Source: Sphingobacterium hungaricum | Lineage (GTDB): Bacteria > Bacteroidota > Bacteroidia > Sphingobacteriales > Sphingobacteriaceae | DNA length: 64,000 nucleotides | Reading direction: 5' to 3' | Assembly (NCBI RefSeq): GCF_015210005.1 | Contig: NZ_MU158698.1 | Span: 1-64,000, forward strand | The notes under the pieces: model-generated | What the model was told of the DNA's origin: nothing | The model's database searches: none | What the model saw: the letters and a program-made list of their open reading frames with translations, nothing else | Made by a program: the position numbers and the translations under genes | Shown here: positions 38,271-46,940 of the stretch, in pieces | Position numbering within the stretch: the stretch's first letter is position 1 | Layout: each line of letters opens with the position of its first letter

Positions 38271-40433
38271 ATGCAAATGATTTCCAAAAAAATTGTAGCA
38301 CTCCTTTTTATCGGTGTTGGCGTTTTTAACTTTTCGGCTTCAAGTCCTGATGAGGGGATGTTCCCTTTGAGCGATTTAAACCGTGCAGGATTAAAAAAGG
38401 CAGGACTGAAGATTTCGGAGAAGGATATTTATAATCCTGGACAGGTGGGCTTGGTGGATGCATTAGTTCAAGTTTCGGGATGCAGCGGTTCGTTCGTTTC
38501 TCCGAATGGATTGATTATAACGAATCACCATTGTGCATTCTCGGCAGTTCAATTGGCGAGTACGCCTGAGCAAAATTACCTGGAAAATGGCTTTGTAGCC
38601 AATAACCAGCAACAAGAAATTGAAGCCAAAGGATTGACCATCCGGATTACCGATTCGTATGAAGATGTGTCCAAACAATTATTGGATGCTGTCGCAAATG
38701 TGACTGACCCATTGGAGCGCATCAATATTATTTCTCAGAAAAGAGCAGAAATCGCGAGAAAAGCAGAGTCAGAAGACCCAACCATTAAGGCAGAGGTTTC
38801 TGAAATGTTTATCGGAAAGAGTTATGTGTTATTCAAATACAAAACCATTTCTGACGTGCGTTTGGTTTACATTCCCCGTCAGGATATTGGCGAATTCGGA
38901 GGAGAAACAGACAACTGGGTTTGGCCAAGACATACAGGAGATTTTTCGTTCTTGCGTGCATACGTAGCACCTGATGGTTCTCCAGCAACATACTCGACAA
39001 ACAACGTACCTTACAAACCGAAGAAACATTTGAAAGTAAATCCTAAAGGCGTCTCTGAAAATGATTTCGTGTTTATCCTAGGTTACCCTGGAAGAACGTT
39101 CAGACATCGCCCTGCCGCTTACCTTGAGTACCAACAAAACTATTTATTGCCATACACTTCGGAATTGTATGATTTCCAAAACAACCAAATGTATTTGGCA
39201 GGAAAAGATGATAAGGCAACCGAATTGGCTTTAGCAACGCGCATCAAGCGAAATGCGAATGTCATGAAGAATTACCGCGGTAAATTAAAAGGACTGCGCA
39301 ACATCAATCTGGTTGCTAGCAAAGAAAAAGAAGACCAAGCGTTAAATACCTTTATTCAAAGCAAAGCAGATTTAAAAGCAAAGTATGGTTCGTTGATGCA
39401 AGATATCGACGCCTACTATGATGTAATCTTTTCAGATGCAGAACGCGAGCTTTGGTTAAACAACAGCACTTCTTCCATCCGTCTATTGCAAGTTGCGGAC
39501 ATTGTTAATCAATTTCAGGAAGCATTGGCAAAACAGCCATCGGCAACACGCCAGCAAGAATTCTTTGACTTGAATGTCGAGAATGTAAAGAAACAGTTGG
39601 ACAAAATTTACGAGAGCTACAATCTGCAGGTTGATAAAAATATCGGCGCATACATGTTTGAGACCGGACATGAGCTGAAAGATAAAAATGCGATCAGCAG
39701 TTTCTCAAACTTTCATTTTACGTCGAAAGAACAAGCTTCGAGTTTTATTCAAAATGCACTTGACAAAAGCAAGCTGAACGACAGACAAGTATTTTATTCC
39801 AAAGTATTGAATTCTTCGTCTTCATTGATGACGTATAGCGATGACCTATTGAACTATCAAAAAGCATTGTTTGCAGAATTGACAGCATTCGGTCAGGAAC
39901 AGAAAAGACGCGATGGCGTTTTGAACAAATTGATGGGAGATTATGTAGCGGTGAAAGAATTGTATCAGGACAAAAATTTTGTTCCAGATGCGAATTCTAC
40001 CTTGCGCCTGACTTTTGGAAACATCAAAGGCTACAGTCCGGCCGATGCAACCTATATGGAACCCTTTACCAAAGTGCAGGGAATTATCGAAAAAGGAAAT
40101 TCAGATTTGCCGGAGTTCAAGTACCCAGAAACGATTCAGACCGCATGGTTAGCTAAAAACTTTGGCCCTTATGCCATGAAAGACATGAACGATGTTCCAG
40201 TGAATATTTTGTACAACATGGATACCACAGGTGGAAATTCGGGATCTCCGATTATGAATGCTTATGGTGAATTGATTGGCGTCAACTTCGACCGTGCTTA
40301 TGATGCAACGATAAACGATTTTGCTTGGAACGAAAGTTATTCACGTTCCATCGGTGTGGACATCCGTTATGTGCTGTGGGTAGCAGATAAGATTGATAAC
40401 GCCCAATTTATTTTAAAGGAAATGGGCATCTAG
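38271..40433 (+). CDS. S46 dipeptidyl-peptidase, DPP11-like
   Basis: This 720-aa serine peptidase of family S46 removes dipeptides from peptide N-termini in the periplasm. It has a signal peptide (about 1-24), the catalytic His in LIITNHHC near 86-87, an Asp in GGETDNWVWPRHTGDFS near 227, and the catalytic Ser657 in TTGGNSGSP. Eighteen residues after that Ser is Arg675, in GVNFDR. In the P. gingivalis enzymes this position is Arg673 in DPP11 (Asp/Glu at P1) and Gly in DPP7, so an acidic specificity is inferred. It is monocistronic, with its own promoter and terminator. Confidence 0.93.
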   Translation: MQMISKKIVALLFIGVGVFNFSASSPDEGMFPLSDLNRAGLKKAGLKISEKDIYNPGQVGLVDALVQVSGCSGSFVSPNGLIITNHHCAFSAVQLASTPEQNYLENGFVANNQQQEIEAKGLTIRITDSYEDVSKQLLDAVANVTDPLERINIISQKRAEIARKAESEDPTIKAEVSEMFIGKSYVLFKYKTISDVRLVYIPRQDIGEFGGETDNWVWPRHTGDFSFLRAYVAPDGSPATYSTNNVPYKPKKHLKVNPKGVSENDFVFILGYPGRTFRHRPAAYLEYQQNYLLPYTSELYDFQNNQMYLAGKDDKATELALATRIKRNANVMKNYRGKLKGLRNINLVASKEKEDQALNTFIQSKADLKAKYGSLMQDIDAYYDVIFSDAERELWLNNSTSSIRLLQVADIVNQFQEALAKQPSATRQQEFFDLNVENVKKQLDKIYESYNLQVDKNIGAYMFETGHELKDKNAISSFSNFHFTSKEQASSFIQNALDKSKLNDRQVFYSKVLNSSSSLMTYSDDLLNYQKALFAELTAFGQEQKRRDGVLNKLMGDYVAVKELYQDKNFVPDANSTLRLTFGNIKGYSPADATYMEPFTKVQGIIEKGNSDLPEFKYPETIQTAWLAKNFGPYAMKDMNDVPVNILYNMDTTGGNSGSPIMNAYGELIGVNFDRAYDATINDFAWNESYSRSIGVDIRYVLWVADKIDNAQFILKEMGI

Positions 40434-40443
40434 TCTAGACCGT

Positions 40444-40478
40444 AAAAAACCCTCAGCAAAAAAAGTTGAGGGTTTTTT
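40444..40478 (+). terminator. Terminator after the S46 peptidase
   Basis: Stem AAACCCTCAGC / GTTGAGGGTTT with a short A-rich loop, followed by T. It lies 15 bp after the peptidase stop at 40433. Confidence 0.8.
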
Positions 40479-40529
40479 GTGGAATTTGAAAATTAAAGCA
40501 TCCTTCTGGACATTCTATTCAGAAAGCGC

Positions 40530-41309
40530 ATGATAAAACTAGTAGTAAGTTGGATCTTTATAAGCATATCCTTGACTTCGATTGCCAAAAACGCCGACAC
40601 CATACGATTGGACAGGATTAAACTATGCGTTCTTACGCTTGATCATTTAAAGTCGAAAGACCCCCAATTAAAAAAGGTTGAGGTCAATGAAATGAGCCTA
40701 TGCGAAGGATTGGAAGCCAGAGATTCCCGATTCGTCAATCATGAAGGGTACACAAGTGATTTGTATCCGGGTGTTATTTTTCAGCAGTATGAAGAGAAAG
40801 ATCAGCGCATCGCTAAATTACAGCTTACAACAAAGTTTAAAGGTTATTTGCCTGACGGAAAATATGTTGATTTATCCAAATTAAAAGCTAAAGACATCAT
40901 CGCTCAGTACGATGGATTAAATTATTGGGAAGTCAAAGGATGTTCCGATTACTTGGAAATGATTTTCAAAAATGAATTCTACTTCTATGTAGAAAAGGAT
41001 GAAAATGTGGCATCCACTTATCCTATCAACGACGCTTATTATGAAAACCAGGCTCTAGCTGGAGTAGAAATTATTGCCAGTTGCTACGTAAGAGACCATC
41101 GATATCAAAAACGTGCACCTCTTTATGTTGTGGATGGAAAAATCATGGAATATATGGACATTCAAACGATTAATCCTGAAGATATTGAATCTCTTGAAAT
41201 ACTAAAGGATACAACAGCCACAGCCCTTTATGGAAGTAGGGCTGTGAATGGTGTAATCATTATTACATTGAAAAAGAAAAAGAAGTTTTTTCCATGGCCA
41301 TTCAAGTAG
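40530..41309 (+). CDS. Secreted protein with TonB-receptor plug-like C-terminus
   Basis: A 259-aa protein with a signal peptide (about 1-20). Residues about 170-255 read as a TonB-dependent receptor plug: [29 protein letters not shown] and then [20 protein letters not shown], the plug consensus of SusC-type receptors. No beta-barrel follows, and the end is a Lys-rich [12 protein letters not shown]. The region before it (about 25-165) is of unknown fold. Stand-alone plugs of this kind occur in Bacteroidota with unknown role, perhaps as partners of other receptors. Confidence 0.8.
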   Translation: MIKLVVSWIFISISLTSIAKNADTIRLDRIKLCVLTLDHLKSKDPQLKKVEVNEMSLCEGLEARDSRFVNHEGYTSDLYPGVIFQQYEEKDQRIAKLQLTTKFKGYLPDGKYVDLSKLKAKDIIAQYDGLNYWEVKGCSDYLEMIFKNEFYFYVEKDENVASTYPINDAYYENQALAGVEIIASCYVRDHRYQKRAPLYVVDGKIMEYMDIQTINPEDIESLEILKDTTATALYGSRAVNGVIIITLKKKKKFFPWPFK

Positions 41310-41360
41310 ATTGTGCGCATTTAGATTTCTAAATACATTCATTTCTTCCCATATTTGTTT

Positions 41361-42482
41361 ATGCTTAAATCAAATTCCGTGAGAAAGTCTATCGCTATCT
41401 TTTTATTTTGCTGCTTATCGACCATGCTTTATAGCCAAACGCAACATCTTTTAGTAGGTACCTATACTAATTCAGGTAAAAGCGAAGGAATCTACACCTT
41501 TGAATTTGATGGGCAAAAGGGTACAGCAACACTAAGCCAAGCAACGCATTCGCCAAACCCAAGTTACCTGACAATATCTCCAAATCAGCAATTCGCTTAT
41601 GCAGTCAATGAATCGGGTGATAAAAGCACGGTAAGCGCGTTTCGGTATGAAGCCAAGACTGGTGCACTGGAATTTCTAAATCAGGTTGATAGCGAAGGAA
41701 ATGATCCATGTTTTTTGATCGCAGATCAGCATCATGTATTAGTCGCCAATTACAGCGGTGGTACTTTAGCTGTGTTTAAGATTCTGGAAGACGGCTCATT
41801 GGATTCAGCTTCTCAAGTAATTAAGCATACTGGAAAAAGCATTGACCCAAATGGAAGGCAGGAAAGCGCGCATGTACATCAAGTGAAATTTACTCCTGAC
41901 GGAAAATACGTTATTGCGACGGATTTAGGAGAAGATAAAGTGTACACATACAGTTATCATCCGAAAAGCAAAGACAGCATCTTGCGATGGAAATCAGTGT
42001 ACACGACGCAGGCAGGTTCTGGACCAAGGCATTTTGCCTTTTCTCCAAATGGAAAATTTGTCTATCTCGTTCATGAGTTCACTGGAAAAATCCAGACGTT
42101 GAGCTATAAAAAAGGAAAACTTACTTTCGTAGAAGAAATCAATACCGTTGCCCCTGATTTCAAAGGCAAGGTCGACGCTGCCGATATACATATTTCGGCG
42201 GACGGAAAGTTTTTATACGAAACAAACCGCGGCGATGCCAATACAATCTCAGTTTTTGCCATCGCAGCTAATGGAAGCTTACAAGCCGTTGAAACCGTTT
42301 CTACATTGGGCAAAGGCCCACGCAACTTTACAATCGATCCTTCCGGGAAATTTCTGCTCGTCGCAAATCAATCATCCGATTCCATCGTTATATTTAATCG
42401 GGATGCACTGACCGGAAAATTGACCGATAGCAGAAACCGGATTGACTGTGCAGTTCCAGTTTGTTTGGTTTTTCAGAACTAG
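41361..42482 (+). CDS. Lactonase-family protein (6-phosphogluconolactonase-like)
   Basis: The 373-aa protein has a signal peptide (about 5-27, ending YSQ), preferring ATG 41361 over a TTG six bases before. The rest is a seven-bladed beta-propeller like the Pgl lactonases (cycloisomerase 2 family), with repeated phrases HLLVGTYTNSGKSEGIYTFEF, PSYLTISPNQQFAYAVNE, FTPDGKYVIATDLGEDKVYTY and FTIDPSGKFLLVANQSSDSI. The signal peptide places it in the periplasm, unlike the cytosolic pentose-phosphate lactonases, so its substrate may differ. Confidence 0.85.
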   Translation: MLKSNSVRKSIAIFLFCCLSTMLYSQTQHLLVGTYTNSGKSEGIYTFEFDGQKGTATLSQATHSPNPSYLTISPNQQFAYAVNESGDKSTVSAFRYEAKTGALEFLNQVDSEGNDPCFLIADQHHVLVANYSGGTLAVFKILEDGSLDSASQVIKHTGKSIDPNGRQESAHVHQVKFTPDGKYVIATDLGEDKVYTYSYHPKSKDSILRWKSVYTTQAGSGPRHFAFSPNGKFVYLVHEFTGKIQTLSYKKGKLTFVEEINTVAPDFKGKVDAADIHISADGKFLYETNRGDANTISVFAIAANGSLQAVETVSTLGKGPRNFTIDPSGKFLLVANQSSDSIVIFNRDALTGKLTDSRNRIDCAVPVCLVFQN

Positions 42483-42824
42483 CTCTTATAAAGTAAAGTC
42501 CATTCTTTTCTAATTATTTAGTTTGCTTTCTGTTAAGGCAAATGATGCCACAATGTATTGATTTGCACGCCCATGGCATTGCTTAAAATAGGCAAAGCCA
42601 TAGCGCCCTTCTCCCAACTTGCATACGGCTCTCCTACCTTAATTTCTTAATCTAGATTAAGGGTGCGAATAACATATTCTACCTAATTTTGTTAACGAGC
42701 ACAAGTAAGCTATCTTAAATTAAATGATGCTAAAGGCAGAAAAGCAAAACAAAAGCAGTTAGAATCCTGTTGTTCATGTAAGGAATCATCCGATACATGA
42801 TTAACCGGAAATCAAGTTATAAAA
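42483..42824. promoter_or_regulatory. Leader region of the ergothioneine operon
   Basis: This 342-bp gap contains an imperfect hairpin at about 42571-42601 (ATGGCATTGC with GGCAAAGCCAT), a perfect 16-bp palindrome CTTAATCTAGATTAAG at 42646-42661, and a -7-like TAATTTTG at 42684-42691. The palindrome ends 22 bp before the -7 box, so it covers the expected -33 region, as a repressor or activator site would. The -33 hexamer itself is not clear. The rest shows no gene. Confidence 0.45.
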
Positions 42825-43793
42825 ATGAAAGCAATTGTACTGAGCGAAACTGGAGGTCCGGAACTATTACGTCTGGAAGAGCGGCCTATTCCTATTCCGC
42901 AGTCAGGAGAAGTATTGGTTAGCGTTAAAGGATTTGGACTAAACCGTTCGGAACTGATGACGCGAAAGGGTTATTCGCCCGACGTTAAGCTGCCGAGGAT
43001 TCTCGGTATCGAATGCGTTGGCGTCGTTGAAAATGACCCGTCATATGAATTTGCCAAAGGCCAGCAAGTTGCTTGCTTTATGGGCGGAATGGGAAGAGAT
43101 TTCGATGGCAGTTATGCCGAATACACAGCTGTTCCTAAAGGTATCCTGATGCCTTTTGTCAGTTCGCTTTCCTGGGATGTGTTAGCTTCCTTACCTGAAA
43201 TGTTCCAGACCGCTTATGGCTCGTTGCATTTGGCGTTGAAAATTGAGAAAGGCGAAACGCTGTTAATCCGTGGCGGAACTTCTTCCGTCGGTTTGCATGC
43301 TTTGCAACTAGCCAAGGATGTTGGTCTTTCAGTTATTTCGACAACAAGAAACCAAGCTAAAACTGATTTCCTTTTGCAGCAAGGCGCGGACAAGGTGCTG
43401 ATCGATGATGGAAAACTTAGCGCACAGATTCATAGCGATGCTTCTTTAAAAATCGATTCGGTTTTGGAACTTATAGGCACGTCGACTCTGCTAGATTCTT
43501 TGCATTGCGTAGCGCCTGGAGGAACCGTTTGCATGACCGGCATGTTGGCCGAAGAATGGTCGTTTACCGACTTTGCGCCGATGGAAAGCATTCCTGCGAC
43601 TGTTCGCTTGACGACTTACGATAGCGGACAGTTCCGTGTAGAGCCTGTGCATTTTCAAGAATTTATCAATTCCATTGAAAAAGGAAATCTCTCTCCTATT
43701 ATTAAACGTATATTTAAACTGGACGAACTAGCGGAAGCGCATGCATTTATGGAAAACAATTCCGGAGCAGGAAAAATAGTCGTCCTTACTTAA
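42825..43793 (+). CDS. Zinc-independent quinone-oxidoreductase-type MDR enzyme
   Basis: A 322-aa medium-chain reductase of the quinone oxidoreductase group (QOR-like). The start [20 protein letters not shown] and the segment [17 protein letters not shown] are typical. It lacks the catalytic and structural zinc cysteines; the NADPH motif is [18 protein letters not shown] near 150-167. It is the first gene of a five-gene operon, nine bases from egtD. It could reduce reactive quinones or enals; a link to ergothioneine chemistry is by position only. Confidence 0.85.
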   Translation: MKAIVLSETGGPELLRLEERPIPIPQSGEVLVSVKGFGLNRSELMTRKGYSPDVKLPRILGIECVGVVENDPSYEFAKGQQVACFMGGMGRDFDGSYAEYTAVPKGILMPFVSSLSWDVLASLPEMFQTAYGSLHLALKIEKGETLLIRGGTSSVGLHALQLAKDVGLSVISTTRNQAKTDFLLQQGADKVLIDDGKLSAQIHSDASLKIDSVLELIGTSTLLDSLHCVAPGGTVCMTGMLAEEWSFTDFAPMESIPATVRLTTYDSGQFRVEPVHFQEFINSIEKGNLSPIIKRIFKLDELAEAHAFMENNSGAGKIVVLT

Positions 43794-43801
43794 GAAATAC
43801 T

Positions 43802-44803
43802 ATGACCACACATAAATCGAATATAGAAACCGATAGCTCAACAACAGAAACAATACCTAACAGGAATGAAAAATTCCAAGAGGAAATTGTTGAGGGATTG
43901 CGCAGCACACCCAAAAAACTTTCTTCGAAATATTTCTATGATAAGAATGGCGACAAGCTCTTTCAAGAAATCATGGCTATGCCTGAATACTACCTCACGC
44001 CTTGCGAACTCGATATTTTTAAGAATAAAACTGTAGAACTTGCCGATAAATTATCGCTCGGAAATGAACCATTTGATCTGATAGAATTGGGTGCTGGCGA
44101 TGCCTTGAAATCTTCTTACCTCTTTCGTCACTTTGTACGTGATGGACGCGACTTCTCCTATATGCCGATTGACATTTCGGGCAATATCTTGAATGAATTG
44201 CAGCAGCGGTTGCAGAAAGAATTGCCGAATTTGGATGTTGTCGCTTTAGAAGGCGAATACTTTGATATGCTGGAAAAAGCTTCGGCGATTTCTGAACGCA
44301 AGAAAGTTGTCTTATTTTTAGGAAGCAATATTGGAAATATGGAATTGGAAGAAGCTTATCAATTCTGCAACAGCCTGAATAAGAAATTAAACAAAGGCGA
44401 TCTGGTTTTGATTGGTTTCGACTTAAAGAAAAACCCGAATACCATTCTGAATGCATACAATGATAAGAACGGATTGACAGCGAAGTTTAACTTGAACCTT
44501 CTGGTCCGCATCAACCGCGAATTAGAAGCAGACTTTGACCTTAGCCAATTCGAACATTATCAAACATACGATCCGATCAGCGGTGCATGCCGAAGTTATT
44601 TGGTTAGCCTTAGCAAACAGGATGTTAGCGTCGCCGATGAAATCATTTCTTTCGAAGAAAATGAACTCTTGGAAATGGAAATTTCACAAAAGTTCTCGAA
44701 AGCCGACATACAGGAATTAGCAGACAAGACAGGTTTTGCATTTGTTGATCAAATCGCCGATTCAAAAAATTGGTTTGTAGATGCAATCTGGCAAGTACGA
44801 TAA
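43802..44803 (+). CDS. egtD: L-histidine N-alpha-methyltransferase EgtD
   Basis: This 333-aa enzyme adds three methyl groups from S-adenosylmethionine to the amino group of histidine to make hercynine, the first step of ergothioneine synthesis. The EgtD family pattern is clear: LRSTPKKLSSKYFYDKNGDKLFQEI, PEYYLTPCEL near 61-70, the SAM-binding FDLIELGAGDALKS near 91-104, and LFLGSNIGNM, with PISGACRSYLVS later. It starts nine bases after the oxidoreductase and ends 18 bases before egtB. Confidence 0.93.
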   Translation: MTTHKSNIETDSSTTETIPNRNEKFQEEIVEGLRSTPKKLSSKYFYDKNGDKLFQEIMAMPEYYLTPCELDIFKNKTVELADKLSLGNEPFDLIELGAGDALKSSYLFRHFVRDGRDFSYMPIDISGNILNELQQRLQKELPNLDVVALEGEYFDMLEKASAISERKKVVLFLGSNIGNMELEEAYQFCNSLNKKLNKGDLVLIGFDLKKNPNTILNAYNDKNGLTAKFNLNLLVRINRELEADFDLSQFEHYQTYDPISGACRSYLVSLSKQDVSVADEIISFEENELLEMEISQKFSKADIQELADKTGFAFVDQIADSKNWFVDAIWQVR

Positions 44804-44821
44804 CACAAAAAACTGAACAAC

Positions 44822-46003
44822 ATGATCACAGCAACGAAAATGACCGCTTCTATCGCTGACTTAGCAAACAGCTATAAAAATATTCGCCTGCATTCGGTCA
44901 GCATCTGCGAACCGCTTGAAATCGAAGACTATGTCGTGCAGCCTATTGGCGATGTCAGTCCTCCGAAATGGCATCTCGGGCATACGACCTGGTTTTTTGA
45001 GACCTTTATTCTGATCCCTCATTCTCCGGGCTACGTTGTTTTCGACAAGCAATATAATTTTGTGTTCAATAGTTATTATGAAACGGTCGGTAATCGCGTA
45101 ATCCGTACAGACCGTGGAAATCTAAGCCGGCCATCCGTTGCTGATGTATACCGCTATCGCGAATATGTAGACAACTATTTGTTGGATTTTCTGGCAAGCC
45201 ATGCTGTAAGCACAGAAGTGAAGACTTTATTGGAATTAGGATTGAACCATGAACAGCAGCATCAGGAATTATTGCTGACAGATATCAAATATATTTTAGG
45301 ACACAATCCGCTTTTTCCAGCCTATTCCAACCAGGTTGCTGAAGAAGCAGCGCTTGGGAATGCTGACTGGCTATCCTTTTCCGAAGGTGTATATGAAATC
45401 GGATTTGAGGGTGAAGGGTTTTGTTTTGACAATGAATTAAACCGCCATAAAGTATACTTGAATGATTTCGAAATCTCCAATAGCTTGGTCAGCAATGCAG
45501 CATACTTGGAATTTATGCAAGACGGAGGCTATGAAGATTTCCGCCATTGGCATGCGGAAGGCTGGGATTGGGTCAATCAGAACAAAGCAAAAGCGCCTTT
45601 GTATTGGCATTTGATCGAAAACGAATGGATGCAGTATTCATGGAATGGTTTGCAGAAACTTCGTCCAGAACAAGCGCTATGCCACATCAACTATTACGAA
45701 GCGTCTGCTTTTGCCTCATGGAAAGGAATGCGTTTGCCTACGGAAGCCGAATGGGAAGTTGCTTCTGGATCCTTTCAGTGGGGTTCGCGCTGGGAATGGA
45801 CTGGCAGCGCCTATTTGCCGTATCCGGGATTCAAAAAAGTGGCCGGAGCAGTCGGTGAATACAATGGGAAGTTTATGGTCAGTCAGCATGTACTGCGCGG
45901 CGCTTCCGTCGCGACGCCCGAAGGCCATAGCCGAAATACCTATCGCAATTTCTTTCATCCGAAACTTCAATGGCAATTTACAGGAATCAGGCTAGCTAAA
46001 TAA
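44822..46003 (+). CDS. egtB: Ergothioneine synthase EgtB (iron-dependent sulfoxide synthase)
   Basis: The 393-aa protein has an N-terminal DinB domain and a C-terminal formylglycine-generating-enzyme (SUMF1-like) domain. The iron ligands are visible in LGHTTW (H54) and GLNHEQQHQE (H143, H147). The C-terminal domain has RLPTEAEWEVA, FQWGSRWEWTGS, LRGAS and YRNFFHP, the family hallmarks. EgtB joins hercynine to cysteine or gamma-glutamylcysteine with O2. No egtA or egtC is in the operon, so cysteine is the likelier sulfur donor, as in EgtB of some other non-actinobacteria; this is inference. The last lyase (EgtE) is also not here. Confidence 0.92.
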   Translation: MITATKMTASIADLANSYKNIRLHSVSICEPLEIEDYVVQPIGDVSPPKWHLGHTTWFFETFILIPHSPGYVVFDKQYNFVFNSYYETVGNRVIRTDRGNLSRPSVADVYRYREYVDNYLLDFLASHAVSTEVKTLLELGLNHEQQHQELLLTDIKYILGHNPLFPAYSNQVAEEAALGNADWLSFSEGVYEIGFEGEGFCFDNELNRHKVYLNDFEISNSLVSNAAYLEFMQDGGYEDFRHWHAEGWDWVNQNKAKAPLYWHLIENEWMQYSWNGLQKLRPEQALCHINYYEASAFASWKGMRLPTEAEWEVASGSFQWGSRWEWTGSAYLPYPGFKKVAGAVGEYNGKFMVSQHVLRGASVATPEGHSRNTYRNFFHPKLQWQFTGIRLAK

Positions 46004-46016
46004 GAGGAATGCAAAA

Positions 46017-46940
46017 ATGATACAAGTCGAATCCCTAACTAAACGATATAACGGAAAAACAGCGGTAGATTCTATTTCTTTTCAGGCCAACGAACAGGAA
46101 ATATTAGTGCTCTTGGGCACGAGTGGCTGTGGAAAAACAACCACGCTAAAAATGATTAACCGGCTGATTGAGCCTGATTCAGGAACAATCTTAATCGATG
46201 GTAAATCCATTCGCGAGCAACAAGCCGAACAACTTCGCATGGGAATTGGATTCGTCATGCAGCATTCGGGTCTATTTCCTCATTATACCATTCGCCAGAA
46301 TATCGCAGTCGTGCCCAAATTACTCAAATGGAGTCCAAAACAGACCGAACAGCGCACGCAGGAATTGCTTGAAAAATTGCACCTTTCCGAAGACGTACTC
46401 AATCGCTATCCGCAAGAATTAAGTGGCGGACAGCAGCAGCGCGTTGGGATTGCGAGAGCGTTGATTGCCAACACCCCTGTCCTATTGATGGACGAGCCTT
46501 TTGGAGCGCTCGATACAATTACAAAGGCAGATATACATGCCGAATTCAAATCTTTGCAAGAATTAAAGAATAAAACCGTTGTGCTAGTCACGCATGATGT
46601 GCAGGAAGCATTTGAACTTGGCCACCGCATCGCGTTGATGGACAATGGGAAGATTATTCAGATTGGCACGCGCGAAGAAATTATCTATCGACCCAAAAAC
46701 TCCTTTGTCAGCGAATTTTTCGCTGAAAATCGGTTGCTTTTAGAATATAAACTCACTTCGATTTCAGCCCTTATGCCTTATCTACACGAGTCTGGAAATT
46801 TTCTAAATCAGTCAAATCTATCGGAATCGGATAGTACATGGCATGCTTTGCAAAAACTGAGCACCGATAAAACACATGCTTTGGATTATGAGCGGCTAAG
46901 CCAGGCATTTGGGGAATACCGTAAATCACAAATCCGATGA
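46017..46940 (+). CDS. egtV: ABC transporter ATPase, EgtV/OpuCA-like
   Basis: A 307-aa ATPase of the quaternary-amine uptake family: Walker A GTSGCGKTT (34-42), Q-loop FVMQHSGLFPHYT, signature LSGGQQQR, Walker B VLLMDEPFGALD, and the switch His in VTHDVQEAF. It lacks the two CBS domains that OpuCA and related betaine ATPases have after the core; its tail (about 240-307) is short, as in EgtV of streptococci. It overlaps the permease gene by four bases. The symbol is given on context: the partner is fused and the operon makes ergothioneine. It could instead import betaine or choline. Confidence 0.82.
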   Translation: MIQVESLTKRYNGKTAVDSISFQANEQEILVLLGTSGCGKTTTLKMINRLIEPDSGTILIDGKSIREQQAEQLRMGIGFVMQHSGLFPHYTIRQNIAVVPKLLKWSPKQTEQRTQELLEKLHLSEDVLNRYPQELSGGQQQRVGIARALIANTPVLLMDEPFGALDTITKADIHAEFKSLQELKNKTVVLVTHDVQEAFELGHRIALMDNGKIIQIGTREEIIYRPKNSFVSEFFAENRLLLEYKLTSISALMPYLHESGNFLNQSNLSESDSTWHALQKLSTDKTHALDYERLSQAFGEYRKSQIR

